64,000 bases of DNA from Telluria aromaticivorans (GTDB lineage Bacteria; Pseudomonadota; Gammaproteobacteria; Burkholderiales; Burkholderiaceae_D). Shown here one piece after another: positions 8,200-15,769 of this stretch. A program made the position numbers and the translations under genes. Location of the stretch: the NCBI RefSeq assembly GCF_013003915.1, contig NZ_JABAIV010000004.1, forward strand, positions 62,001-126,000, given 5' to 3'. Under the pieces are notes generated by a model. It made no database searches. It was not told the DNA's origin and worked only from the letters and a program-made list of their open reading frames with translations. Positions within the stretch are counted from its first letter, which is position 1. The number at the start of each line of letters is the position of its first letter.

Positions 8200-9534
8200 G
8201 TGTCGGTAAAACGTCTGTTATGCGTATCGAATGAAGGCAACGCGGGGGTGCATGCTGCGTGTGGCGAATTGCGAGGCTGGGACGTGTGCACGGTCGACAG
8301 TTTCCAGGCCGCGCGCAAGGTGCTGGCGCAACAGCATTATGCGGTTGGCCTGCTGCTCGACGGTAACGGCACCCTCGAACACGACGATACCGAGCGCTTC
8401 CTGCAGCAGCATCACCATATCCGCTGGATCGGCGTGTTCGGCTCGGAACTGCTGCACCGCCCGCAATTGCGCCAGGCGATCGCGACACACCTGTGCGATT
8501 TCCATACAAGGCCCGTAGACATGGTGCGCCTGCACCATTCGCTCGGCCACGCCCACGGCATGGCCATGCTCACCAAGGGCACGCCCCCGCACAAGCGCCA
8601 GGCCGGCGCGCGCCATATCGACGGCCAGTCGGTGGCGATCCGCCGCCTGCGGGCGCACATCGACAAGATTGCCGCGGTCGATGCGCCGGTCCTGATCTCT
8701 GGCGAAAGCGGCAGTGGCAAGGAACTGGCGGCACAAGAGATCCATGCGCAATCGCCCCGCGCCGGCGGACCTTTTATTGCGATCAATTGTGCGGCCATTC
8801 CGCCCTCGCTGATCCACTCCGAACTGTTTGGCTACGAGCGCGGCGCCTTTACCGGCGCGGTCAAAGAAAAGCAGGGCCTGATCGAAGCGGCCTCCGGCGG
8901 CAGTATTTTCCTCGACGAGATCGGCGACCTGCCGCTCGACCTGCAGGCCAGCCTGCTGCGCTTCCTGCAAGAACGCACTATTTACAGGGTGGGCGGCACC
9001 CGCACCATCGCGGTCGATGCGCGCGTGATCACCGCCACCCACGTCGACCTGCCCAAGGCGGTGGCCGCCGGACGCTTCCGCGAAGACCTGTATTACCGCC
9101 TGAGCGTGTTCCCGATACGGGTGCCGCCGCTGCGCGAACGCAAGGACGACCTGCCACTGCTGACTGATCTCATCTTCGACAAATATTCCGATGAGAAGAG
9201 CCCGCAACTGAAAGGCATCAGCAAGCAGGCGATCCGCGCCATGGCGCAGCACGACTGGCCCGGCAATATCCGCGAGCTGATCAACCGCATGCGGCGGGCG
9301 ATGGTGCTGGCCGAGAACCGCCTGATCATGCCGGAAGACCTGGAGCTTGCGCCGCAGGAAGACGCGATTATCCTGCGAGACGGCCTCGATAATTCGCGCG
9401 GTAGCGCCGAACGCACCGCTATCTGGAACAGCCTGGCCAAGTGCGGCAACAACATCAGCCAGGCAGCACGGGAACTTGGCGTCTCGCGCATGACGCTGTA
9501 TCGCCTCATGGCGAAGCATTCCATCGCCCCTTGA
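8200..9534 (+). CDS. Sigma-54-dependent activator, VpsR-like architecture
   Basis: A 444-residue bacterial enhancer-binding protein. Residues 1-125 form a receiver-like domain that keeps Asp54 but lacks the acidic pair after strand 1 (it reads CVSNEG) and has Arg in place of the usual switch Lys (TRP), so ordinary phosphorylation is doubtful. The AAA+ domain has Walker A GESGSGKE (about 168-175), the sigma-54 contact loop GAFTGA (about 216), Walker B FLDEIGDLP and arginine-finger context. A Fis-type HTH closes the protein (ISQAARELGVSRMTLYRL). The GTG start is preceded by GGGG at good spacing. VpsR and BerB-type relatives bind c-di-GMP and control biofilm genes; that is an inference here. The two downstream -24/-12 promoters are its obvious candidate targets. 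Confidence 0.92.
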   Translation: MSVKRLLCVSNEGNAGVHAACGELRGWDVCTVDSFQAARKVLAQQHYAVGLLLDGNGTLEHDDTERFLQQHHHIRWIGVFGSELLHRPQLRQAIATHLCDFHTRPVDMVRLHHSLGHAHGMAMLTKGTPPHKRQAGARHIDGQSVAIRRLRAHIDKIAAVDAPVLISGESGSGKELAAQEIHAQSPRAGGPFIAINCAAIPPSLIHSELFGYERGAFTGAVKEKQGLIEAASGGSIFLDEIGDLPLDLQASLLRFLQERTIYRVGGTRTIAVDARVITATHVDLPKAVAAGRFREDLYYRLSVFPIRVPPLRERKDDLPLLTDLIFDKYSDEKSPQLKGISKQAIRAMAQHDWPGNIRELINRMRRAMVLAENRLIMPEDLELAPQEDAIILRDGLDNSRGSAERTAIWNSLAKCGNNISQAARELGVSRMTLYRLMAKHSIAP

Positions 9535-9623
9535 GTCCACACAGGGCTCCTTCCCCCTGCTTTTTCTCCTACGTACTGAATGCAAGCCCCGGGCGCCGCT
9601 GGATCCTGCACGCCCCAGCAGCC

Positions 9624-9681
9624 GTTACAGCTTGATACAGCCTGGTGACAATCAGCGGGAACTGTCACAGCTTTGCGACAG
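9624..9681 (+). promoter_or_regulatory. Putative enhancer (UAS) of glycine-rich gene 1
   Basis: The block GTTACAGCTTGATACAG is followed by CTGGTGACA (9642-9650) and TGTCACAG (9663-9670), an imperfect inverted repeat. The same arrangement recurs 2.7 kb downstream before the paralogous gene. It is centred about 130 bases upstream of the -24 box, a usual distance for sigma-54 activators. Confidence 0.7.
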
Positions 9682-9784
9682 CAAATCGCGGACTTATTGA
9701 ACTTTCCCATCAATCCAGTCCTACAAACTTGCCGAACATCAAAATCATCATCTTAATCAAAGACTTGCAGGGCATAGACATGCT

Positions 9785-9800
9785 TGGCACGTAATCTGCT
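9785..9800 (+). promoter_or_regulatory. Sigma-54 promoter of glycine-rich gene 1
   Basis: TGGCACG, four bases, then CTGCT: GG at 9786-9787 and GC at 9798-9799 with exactly ten bases between them. This matches the sigma-54 consensus at all key positions but one T. The coding start lies 73 bases further on, with an AGGGGAG ribosome site. Confidence 0.9.
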
Positions 9801-9872
9801 ACGTCAAAGTTGGACCGGCGTCATGTGAAGCCGGGCATTTCAACTTCAGTGACACACACAGGGGAGTAACAG

Positions 9873-11960
9873 ATGAAGCGCACTATTCTGGCGACCGCGA
9901 TCGCACTGGCATTTGGCCTGGCCCAAGCCCAAAACGGCAACACCGTCGGCGCCGTCGGCACCGACAACACCCAAAACCAAATTACTGACCAGAGCAATAA
10001 TTCGGACAACCGCAACTCTTCGGGCCAAAACCGCAGCCGCGGTAATGCCAGTGCCTCTGCCGCCGGTGCAGCGGCAGCCAATAACAATAGCACTTCATCT
10101 GCCACGACAACAGGTTCCTTCAACACCTCGAGTGCGGACGCCCACAGCCGTCTCGAAGGCCAGGCAGCCAACAACACCATTAACAACATCGGTAACGCCG
10201 CACGCAACGACGGCAATGCCAACGGCGCAGCTGGCAGTGGTGCCGAAGGCGGCGAAGCCACTGGCGGCAACGCCCGCGGCGCCAACGGCGGCAGCAGCGG
10301 CGCGGCACGTGGCGCGGACGGCGCGCGTGGTGGCGATGGCGGCACCGCAAGCAGCGGTGCTGCACGCAGCGGCGATGCCACGGTGAGCGCAGCGCGCGGC
10401 GGCGACGGCGGCGCAGGCGGCGAAACCGGCAATGCACGCACTGGCGCCGGCGGCGATGGCGCCGCCGGTGGTGACGGCGGCCGCGGCGCAGCAGGCGGCG
10501 CAGGTGGCCGTGGGGCCCTGGGCGGCGCCGGCGGTGACGGCGGTGGCGCCAACACCGGTGGCGACGGCGCGCGAGGCGGCGACGGCGGCAGCGGCGGCAA
10601 CTCCATGGCGACTGGCGGCGCGGGCGGCCGCTCGGTGGCAACCGGCGGCGCAGGTGGCCGCTCCGACGCGACCGGCGGCAGCGGTGCTGCCGGCGGCGCA
10701 GGCGGTGAAGCGACCGGCGGTGCAGGCGGCGACGGCCGTGGCGGTGCAGGCGGCAGCACCGGCCGCATTGTCGGCGGCAACGGCGGCGACAATGGCCGGG
10801 TCGAGGGCGGCGCCGGCGGCAGGGGCGGCGCCTCGGATGCCATGGGCGGCAGCGGCGCTGCCGGCGGCGCAGGCGGCATGGGCGGCACCAGCGGCATGGC
10901 GAATGGTTCAGGCCAGGGTGCAGGCTCCACTGCCACCAGCGGCGGCGTCGGCACCGGCACCAATACGGCAACCGGCGGCGACGGCGGCATGGGCGACGGC
11001 ACCACTGGCGGCGCAGGAGGCACCGCCGATGCCAATAGCGGCGCCGGCACTTCGGGTACCGCCACCACTGGCGATACGACGAACACCGCAGGTTCCAGCA
11101 CCTCGGGTACGGGCGGCGCAGGCGCTGCCGGCGGTGCAGGCGGCTCGGGCGCCGAAGGCAGCTCGACCGGCGGCGCAGGCTCGACCGGCGGCGCGGCCAG
11201 CAGCGGCACCGCAGGCGCCGGCGCAGCCCTGACGGGCACCGGCGGTGAAGGCGCTGCCGGCACGGGCGGCGGTGGCGCCACCGGCACCGGCGGTGCAGGC
11301 GGCGCGGGTGCTGCCGGTGCTGCCGGCACCTCGACCGCAGGCGCAGGCGCCACCGGCACCTCGACCGGCGGTGCAGGCGCTGAAGGCAGCGCGACCGGCG
11401 GCGCCGGTGCAGCGGCTGGCACTGGCGGCGCGGGCGGTGCAGGCGGAACTGGCGGTGTCGGCGCAGAAGGCGGCGCAGGCGGCGCAGGCGCAGCAGGCGG
11501 TGCCGGCGGCGCAGGCGCAGCGGGCGGCACGGGCGGCGCAGGCGGGGCGAGCGGCGATGCAACCAACACCGGCGGCGCAGGCGCTGCCGGCGGCGAAGCC
11601 ACCGGCGGCACCTCGACCAGCGGCGCAGCCACGTCGGGTTCGGCTACCGGCGGTAGCGGTGCAGCAGGTGGCGCAGGCGGCACCAACACCTCCGGCGCCG
11701 GTGGCGCAGGCAGCACCAATACCGGGGGCGTAGCCACCGGCGGTGCAGGCGGTGCCGGTACCGGCGGCAGCGGCGGCACCCAGAGCGTGACGACCGATAT
11801 CTTCAACATGTCGAACGGCATGACGGACGTTGCGGCAGCGGCAGCCGGCGTCTCCGTGGTTAGCCAGAACGGCGGCTTCTCGTCGCTGGTCCAGCAGAGC
11901 GTCAACGTTCAATCGAACATGAACGTCGGCGCCGCAGCCACGCCAGCCACCACGCAATAA
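9873..11960 (+). CDS. Giant Gly/Ala-rich secreted protein 1, candidate major subunit of a Fap-like amyloid
   Basis: A 695-residue protein. Residues 1-19 are a signal peptide (cleavage after AQA). Residues 20-118 are Asn/Ser/Thr/Gln-rich. About 119-635 is an almost unbroken GGA/GAG/GGX triplet repeat with Thr, Ser and Asp interspersed. Residues 636-695 form a conserved C-terminal module containing GVSVVSQNGGFSSLVQQS. The layout resembles functional amyloid or PGRS-like matrix proteins: a low-complexity linker capped by short, conserved QN-rich modules. It is 695 residues against the roughly 250-350 common for FapC. The next gene is a full-length paralogue, and a C39-like peptidase and an outer-membrane pore follow. 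Function as a biofilm fibre subunit is inferred. Confidence 0.85.
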   Translation: MKRTILATAIALAFGLAQAQNGNTVGAVGTDNTQNQITDQSNNSDNRNSSGQNRSRGNASASAAGAAAANNNSTSSATTTGSFNTSSADAHSRLEGQAANNTINNIGNAARNDGNANGAAGSGAEGGEATGGNARGANGGSSGAARGADGARGGDGGTASSGAARSGDATVSAARGGDGGAGGETGNARTGAGGDGAAGGDGGRGAAGGAGGRGALGGAGGDGGGANTGGDGARGGDGGSGGNSMATGGAGGRSVATGGAGGRSDATGGSGAAGGAGGEATGGAGGDGRGGAGGSTGRIVGGNGGDNGRVEGGAGGRGGASDAMGGSGAAGGAGGMGGTSGMANGSGQGAGSTATSGGVGTGTNTATGGDGGMGDGTTGGAGGTADANSGAGTSGTATTGDTTNTAGSSTSGTGGAGAAGGAGGSGAEGSSTGGAGSTGGAASSGTAGAGAALTGTGGEGAAGTGGGGATGTGGAGGAGAAGAAGTSTAGAGATGTSTGGAGAEGSATGGAGAAAGTGGAGGAGGTGGVGAEGGAGGAGAAGGAGGAGAAGGTGGAGGASGDATNTGGAGAAGGEATGGTSTSGAATSGSATGGSGAAGGAGGTNTSGAGGAGSTNTGGVATGGAGGAGTGGSGGTQSVTTDIFNMSNGMTDVAAAAAGVSVVSQNGGFSSLVQQSVNVQSNMNVGAAATPATTQ

Positions 11961-11976
11961 GCAAGTCAGCAGCACC

Positions 11977-12006
11977 TGCCGCGTGGCGCCAGCCACGCGG
12001 CATTTT
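11977..12006 (+). terminator. Intrinsic terminator after glycine-rich gene 1
   Basis: A perfect 11-base-pair stem (11977-11987 with 11992-12002), loop GCCA, then TTTT. The short U tract may allow some readthrough. Confidence 0.85.
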
Positions 12007-12322
12007 CACGGCCGAAGGGGACACCCTGGCGCCAACAATAACCCGTACCAAGCAGCAGGGGCCATGCCCCTGCTTCCAATTTAAGCTCCCCCACCAGACG
12101 CTGCCGATCGTGACCGGGCCCGCCTCCACTGTGGGGCCGGCTGATCGCCCCTGTATCGTTCTTGCCAGGCGCTGACACGGCACCTACGTCCAAGATACTC
12201 TTGGCACCTGGAGCCCGTATCGTGCGTACAAATGTCCCCTCGTGCGGTTTTTCCCCTCGTTCTTTCCTACACCTTAAATACAATTATTCTCTGTCTATTT
12301 TCCTCTTCACGCCCTTGCGCCT
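12007..12322. other. Intergenic spacer between the two glycine-rich genes
   Basis: No gene is seen. A perfect eight-base-pair hairpin lies at 12055-12073 (GCAGGGGC, CAT, GCCCCTGC) without a T run. A TTGGCAC at 12201-12207 looks like half of a sigma-54 promoter, but the -12 GC is absent. Confidence 0.5.
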
Positions 12323-12381
12323 GTTACAGCTTGATACAGTCTTGTGACCATCGGGTTACAAGTGTCACAAGTTTGAGACAC
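12323..12381 (+). promoter_or_regulatory. Putative enhancer (UAS) of glycine-rich gene 2
   Basis: GTTACAGCTTGATACAG is followed by a perfect inverted repeat, CTTGTGAC (12341-12348) and GTCACAAG (12364-12371). It is a near copy of the block at 9624-9681, and the order and spacing to the sigma-54 promoter are kept. The activator encoded at 8200 is the simplest candidate binder. Confidence 0.72.
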
Positions 12382-12484
12382 TGACTCCGTTAGTTGTTGA
12401 ACTTCCCCATCAATCTAGTCCTACAAGCTTGCCAGGCATAAAAATGGATAGATTAATCAAAGACTTGCATCACGTCGGCAGGCT

Positions 12485-12500
12485 TGGCACGCAAACTGCT
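12485..12500 (+). promoter_or_regulatory. Sigma-54 promoter of glycine-rich gene 2
   Basis: TGGCACG, four bases, CTGCT, with GG at 12486-12487 and GC at 12498-12499 separated by ten bases. It is nearly identical to the promoter at 9785. The coding start is 72 bases downstream with the same ribosome site. Confidence 0.9.
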
Positions 12501-12571
12501 ATGAGATGAATGGACCGGCGGCATGGACACCGGGCATTTCAACTTCAGCGTCACACACAGGGGAGTAACAG

Positions 12572-14617
12572 ATGAAGCGCACAATTCTGGCGACCGCAAT
12601 CGCACTGGCATTTGGCATGGCCCAAGCCCAAGATGGTAATACTGCCGGTGACGTCACCGGCAATAATAACCAAACCCAAACTACCGACCAGAGCAATAAC
12701 TCGGATAACCGCAACTCCTCCGGCCAGAACCGCAGCCGCGGTGACGCGCTGGCCAGCGAAGCCGGCGCAGCAGCTGCCAACAACAACAGCACCTCCACCT
12801 CCAGCGTGGCAAGCTCGTTCAATAATTCGAGCGCTACCGCCACCAGCACCCTGACCGGTACTGTCACCGGCAATACCATCCGCGACATCGGCAACACTGC
12901 CGTCAACAACGGCAGTGCCAACGGTGCTGCCGGAACCGGTGCGGCTGGCGGCGCAGCCAACGGCGGCAATGCGCGCGGCGCTGCAGGTGGCGACAGCGGG
13001 AACGCCCGCGGGGCCAACGGTGCGATGGGCGGCGCGGGCGCCAGCGGCGACAGCGGCAACGCCACCAGCGGCGCAACGGATAGCGGTGCGGCCACTGGCG
13101 GCGCTGGCGGCGCAGGCGGCATGACTGGCAACGCCCGCACTGGTGCCGGCGGCGCAGGTGCAATGGGCGGTGCCGGCGGTAACGGCGCGATGGGCGGTGA
13201 CGGCGGCCGCGGCGCCGCGGGCGGCATTGGCGGCGCGGGCGGCGGCGGTAATACCGGCGGCGCAGGCGCGGCAGGCGGCACCGGCGGCGACGGCGGCTAT
13301 GCCGACGCGACCGGCGGCGCTGGCGGCCGTGCAGTGTCCACCGGCGGCGACGGCGGCCGTTCGACCGGCACCGGTGGCGACGGCGGGCGTGGCGCTGAAG
13401 GCGGCGCCGGCACCGGCGGCCTCGGAGGCATGGCCTCGGGCGGCGACGGCGGCCGCAGCGGTCGCCTCTCGGGCGGTAATGGCGGCAGCAATGGCGCAGT
13501 GACCGGCGGCAGCGGCGGCACGGGCGGCACTTCGTGGGCCAGCGGCGGCAATGGTTCTGAAGGCGGCCTGGGCGGCGCTGGCGGCGCCAGCGGCGATGCA
13601 AACGGCTCGGGCCAGGGCGCGGGCGGTACCGCTACCAGCGGCGGCGTCGGCACCGGCGGCAACATCGCCACCGGCGGCAGCGGCATGTCGGATGCAGGCG
13701 GCGCAGCCACCGCCAACAGCGGCGAAGCCACCTCGGGCGCTGCCAGCACCGGCACCGTGTCGAATACCGCAGGTGATTCCACCTCCGGCGCTGGCGGGGC
13801 CGGCGCCGGAGGCGGCGCAGGCGGCTCGGGCGCAGCCGGAACCTCGACCGGCGGCGCCGGTGCAGCAGGCGGCACTGGCACCGGCGGCACCGCCGGTAAC
13901 GGCGCAGCCCTGAGCGGCACCGGTGGCTCAGGCGGAGTCGGTACTGGCGGTGCAGGCGCGGCCGGCACCGGCGGTGCAGGTGGCGCGGGCGGCGCAGGCG
14001 CCGAAGGCAGCTCGACCGGCGGCGCAGGCGCGGCAGGCACCTCGACTGGCGGCGCAGGCGCGGCTGGTACCGCGACCGGCGGCGCAGGCGCAGCCGGCGG
14101 TGTAGGCGGTGCAGGTGGCGCTGGCGGTTCCGGCGGGGCCGGCGCTGCGGGCGGCGCAGGCGGCGCAGGTGCAGCCGGCGGCGAAGGCGGTGCAGGTGCG
14201 GCCGGCGGCGCAGGCGGCTCGGGTGCGGCGAGCGGTGCGGCTTCGAACGCCGGCGGCGCGGGCGCGGCAGGCGGCGCAGCCACCGGCGGTGCATCGACCA
14301 GCGGTGCGGCCACCTCGGGCGCGGGTACCGGTGGAGCCGGTGGTGAGGGTGGCGCGGGTGGCACCAACACCTCGGGCGCCGGCGGCGCGGGCGGCACCAA
14401 CACCGGCGGCGCAGCCACCGGCGGCGCAGGCGGTGCTGGGACCGGCGGCGATGGCGGCACCCAGACCGTGAGCACCGGCCTGTTCGACATGTCGAACACG
14501 ATGACTGGCATTGCGGCAGGTGCAGCCGGTGTCTCGGTGATCAGCCAGAACAACGGCTTCTCGTCGCTGATCCAGCAAAGCGTCAACGTTCAGTCGAACA
14601 TGACCGTCGGGCAGTAA
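12572..14617 (+). CDS. Giant Gly/Ala-rich secreted protein 2, paralogue of the preceding protein
   Basis: A 681-residue paralogue of the protein at 9873. The signal peptide differs by one residue. The N-terminal Asn/Ser-rich module (20-118) and C-terminal module (630-681, containing GVSVISQNNGFSSLIQQS) are strongly conserved, while the central GGA-type repeat has drifted in register and length. The N-terminal module contains LTGTVTGNTIRDIGNTAV (94-111), which is matched in the small secreted protein encoded next. Coding, leader and promoter are all duplicated, so the unit arose by tandem duplication of about 2.7 kb. Inferred to be a second fibre subunit, perhaps forming mixed fibres or serving different conditions. 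Confidence 0.85.
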   Translation: MKRTILATAIALAFGMAQAQDGNTAGDVTGNNNQTQTTDQSNNSDNRNSSGQNRSRGDALASEAGAAAANNNSTSTSSVASSFNNSSATATSTLTGTVTGNTIRDIGNTAVNNGSANGAAGTGAAGGAANGGNARGAAGGDSGNARGANGAMGGAGASGDSGNATSGATDSGAATGGAGGAGGMTGNARTGAGGAGAMGGAGGNGAMGGDGGRGAAGGIGGAGGGGNTGGAGAAGGTGGDGGYADATGGAGGRAVSTGGDGGRSTGTGGDGGRGAEGGAGTGGLGGMASGGDGGRSGRLSGGNGGSNGAVTGGSGGTGGTSWASGGNGSEGGLGGAGGASGDANGSGQGAGGTATSGGVGTGGNIATGGSGMSDAGGAATANSGEATSGAASTGTVSNTAGDSTSGAGGAGAGGGAGGSGAAGTSTGGAGAAGGTGTGGTAGNGAALSGTGGSGGVGTGGAGAAGTGGAGGAGGAGAEGSSTGGAGAAGTSTGGAGAAGTATGGAGAAGGVGGAGGAGGSGGAGAAGGAGGAGAAGGEGGAGAAGGAGGSGAASGAASNAGGAGAAGGAATGGASTSGAATSGAGTGGAGGEGGAGGTNTSGAGGAGGTNTGGAATGGAGGAGTGGDGGTQTVSTGLFDMSNTMTGIAAGAAGVSVISQNNGFSSLIQQSVNVQSNMTVGQ

Positions 14618-14627
14618 GCAGCAAACT

Positions 14628-14659
14628 CCGCCGCGCGGCATGTGCCGCGCGGCGGTTTT
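14628..14659 (+). terminator. Strong hairpin terminator between subunit gene 2 and the machinery genes
   Basis: A 13-base-pair GC-rich stem (14628-14640 with 14643-14655) is followed by only four Ts and lies directly before the ribosome site of the next gene. Partial termination here would give many subunit transcripts and few machinery transcripts. Confidence 0.75.
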
Positions 14660-14674
14660 CAAAGGGGAGAACAT

Positions 14675-15064
14675 ATGAAACCTGTGAACCGATACATGAT
14701 GGCTGCGCTGCTCGCGCTTCCGCTGGCGGTCCAGGCCGCCGACCCGGAGAAACTCCCGGTCAAGGTCAGTTTTCTATCCGAGGTGAATGTCGCTCCTGCG
14801 GCACGCAGCAGCACGGATGCCTGGGGCGAAGTCGCAGCGGAGGATCGCCTGTCCCGCACCACCGGCAAGGACGATACGATCCATACCGAAGCCGTACTCG
14901 GCGGCACGGTAGGCAATAACACGGCAGTCAACACGGTCAGTGGCAACAACATCATCGACAGCGGCTCGTTCGCCAATTCCCAGGGTTTGCCGGTCGTGAT
15001 CCAGAACAGCGGCTCGAACGTGCTGATCCAGAGCGCCACCGTGATCAACCTGCGTTTGCAATAG
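14675..15064 (+). CDS. Small secreted protein sharing both end modules of the glycine-rich proteins (candidate nucleator)
   Basis: A 129-residue protein with a signal peptide (1-21, cleavage after VQA). Residues 75-92 (LGGTVGNNTAVNTVSGNN) align with the N-terminal module of glycine-rich protein 2. Residues 104-121 (GLPVVIQNSGSNVLIQSA) align with the C-terminal module of both giants. It is thus like a giant subunit with the repeat region removed. By analogy with minor nucleating subunits of amyloid systems (FapB, CsgB) it may seed fibres, but no family match is certain. An AAGGGGAG ribosome site precedes the start at 14675. Confidence 0.75.
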   Translation: MKPVNRYMMAALLALPLAVQAADPEKLPVKVSFLSEVNVAPAARSSTDAWGEVAAEDRLSRTTGKDDTIHTEAVLGGTVGNNTAVNTVSGNNIIDSGSFANSQGLPVVIQNSGSNVLIQSATVINLRLQ

Positions 15065-15077
15065 ACATGAAAACACC

Positions 15078-15758
15078 ATGAAAAAGTTTTTGGCACTCAG
15101 CGCCGCCCTCAGCGGCCTGTTGCTGGCAACCGAATGCCCGGCATCAGCGATCGAGCTGGCTGTCGGGCAGCGTGCTTCCGTGCCGGTTACCAGCCTCAAG
15201 GAAATCAAGTTTCGCAAGACCACCCGCCAGCAATTCGACTTCAGTTGCGGCTCGGCGGCCCTCGCCACCCTGCTGACCCACCACTACGGCACCCCGGTCA
15301 CTGAAAAAGTCGTGTTCGAAACCATGTACGCCAATGGCGACCAGGCCAAGATCCGCCGCCAGGGCTTCTCCATGCTCGACATGAAGAACTTCCTCGCTCC
15401 GCGCGGCTTCGTCGGCGACGGCTTCCAGCAGCCGCTCGACAAGCTGCTGGACGCGAAACTTCCCGCCATCGTCCTCATCACCGACCGCGGCTACAACCAC
15501 TTCGTCGTGATCAAGGGATCGGAAGACGGCCGCATCTTGCTCGGCGACCCCTCCAGCGGCACCCGCTCGGTCACGCGCGACCGCTTCATGGAGCTGTGGG
15601 CCAACAAGCTACTGTTCGTAGTGCACAAATTCCCAGGCAAGGTTGCCTTCAATGCCGCCGACGACTGGAGCGCAGCACCCCGCGCACCGCTCGGCAACGG
15701 TATCAACAACGAACAATACAGCCAGAGCCTGCCGAAATTCGGCCCTGGTGATTTTTGA
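15078..15758 (+). CDS. Secreted C39-like cysteine peptidase (FapD-like)
   Basis: A 226-residue protein with a signal peptide (about 1-24) and a C39 papain-like domain. Catalytic residues are visible: Cys57 in DFSCGSAALATLL, with the preceding Gln51/Gln52 for the oxyanion hole, His141 in GYNHFVVI and Asp157 in LLGDPSSG. There is no ABC-transporter or membrane domain, so it is a stand-alone periplasmic enzyme, as is FapD of the Pseudomonas fap operon, where a C39-like protease is required for fibre formation. It sits 13 bases after the small secreted protein gene and 11 bases before the next. The likely substrates are its neighbours, especially the protein encoded at 15770, which has a double-glycine site. 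Confidence 0.87.
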   Translation: MKKFLALSAALSGLLLATECPASAIELAVGQRASVPVTSLKEIKFRKTTRQQFDFSCGSAALATLLTHHYGTPVTEKVVFETMYANGDQAKIRRQGFSMLDMKNFLAPRGFVGDGFQQPLDKLLDAKLPAIVLITDRGYNHFVVIKGSEDGRILLGDPSSGTRSVTRDRFMELWANKLLFVVHKFPGKVAFNAADDWSAAPRAPLGNGINNEQYSQSLPKFGPGDF

Positions 15759-15769
15759 GAGGATTGACC

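Noticed and set aside
9821..11905. A 694-codon Pro/Ala/Val-rich reading frame on the minus strand, opposite glycine-rich gene 1
   Set aside because: It is the mirror of GGC-rich codons (GCC/CCC/GGC). It has no ribosome site, no conserved start, and the plus strand has signal peptide, promoter and paralogue.
12201..12216. A possible third sigma-54 promoter (TTGGCAC)
   Set aside because: The base pair at the required ten-base distance is CC, not GC, and no gene start follows; the real promoter is at 12485.
10200..14400. Dense short tandem repeats that could be read as a CRISPR or satellite array
   Set aside because: Units are codon-phased GGC/GGN triplets within open reading frames, without fixed-length repeats or spacers.
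13297..14586. A 429-codon minus-strand frame opposite glycine-rich gene 2
   Set aside because: Same compositional artefact as above, and its end points do not match those of the first mirror frame.
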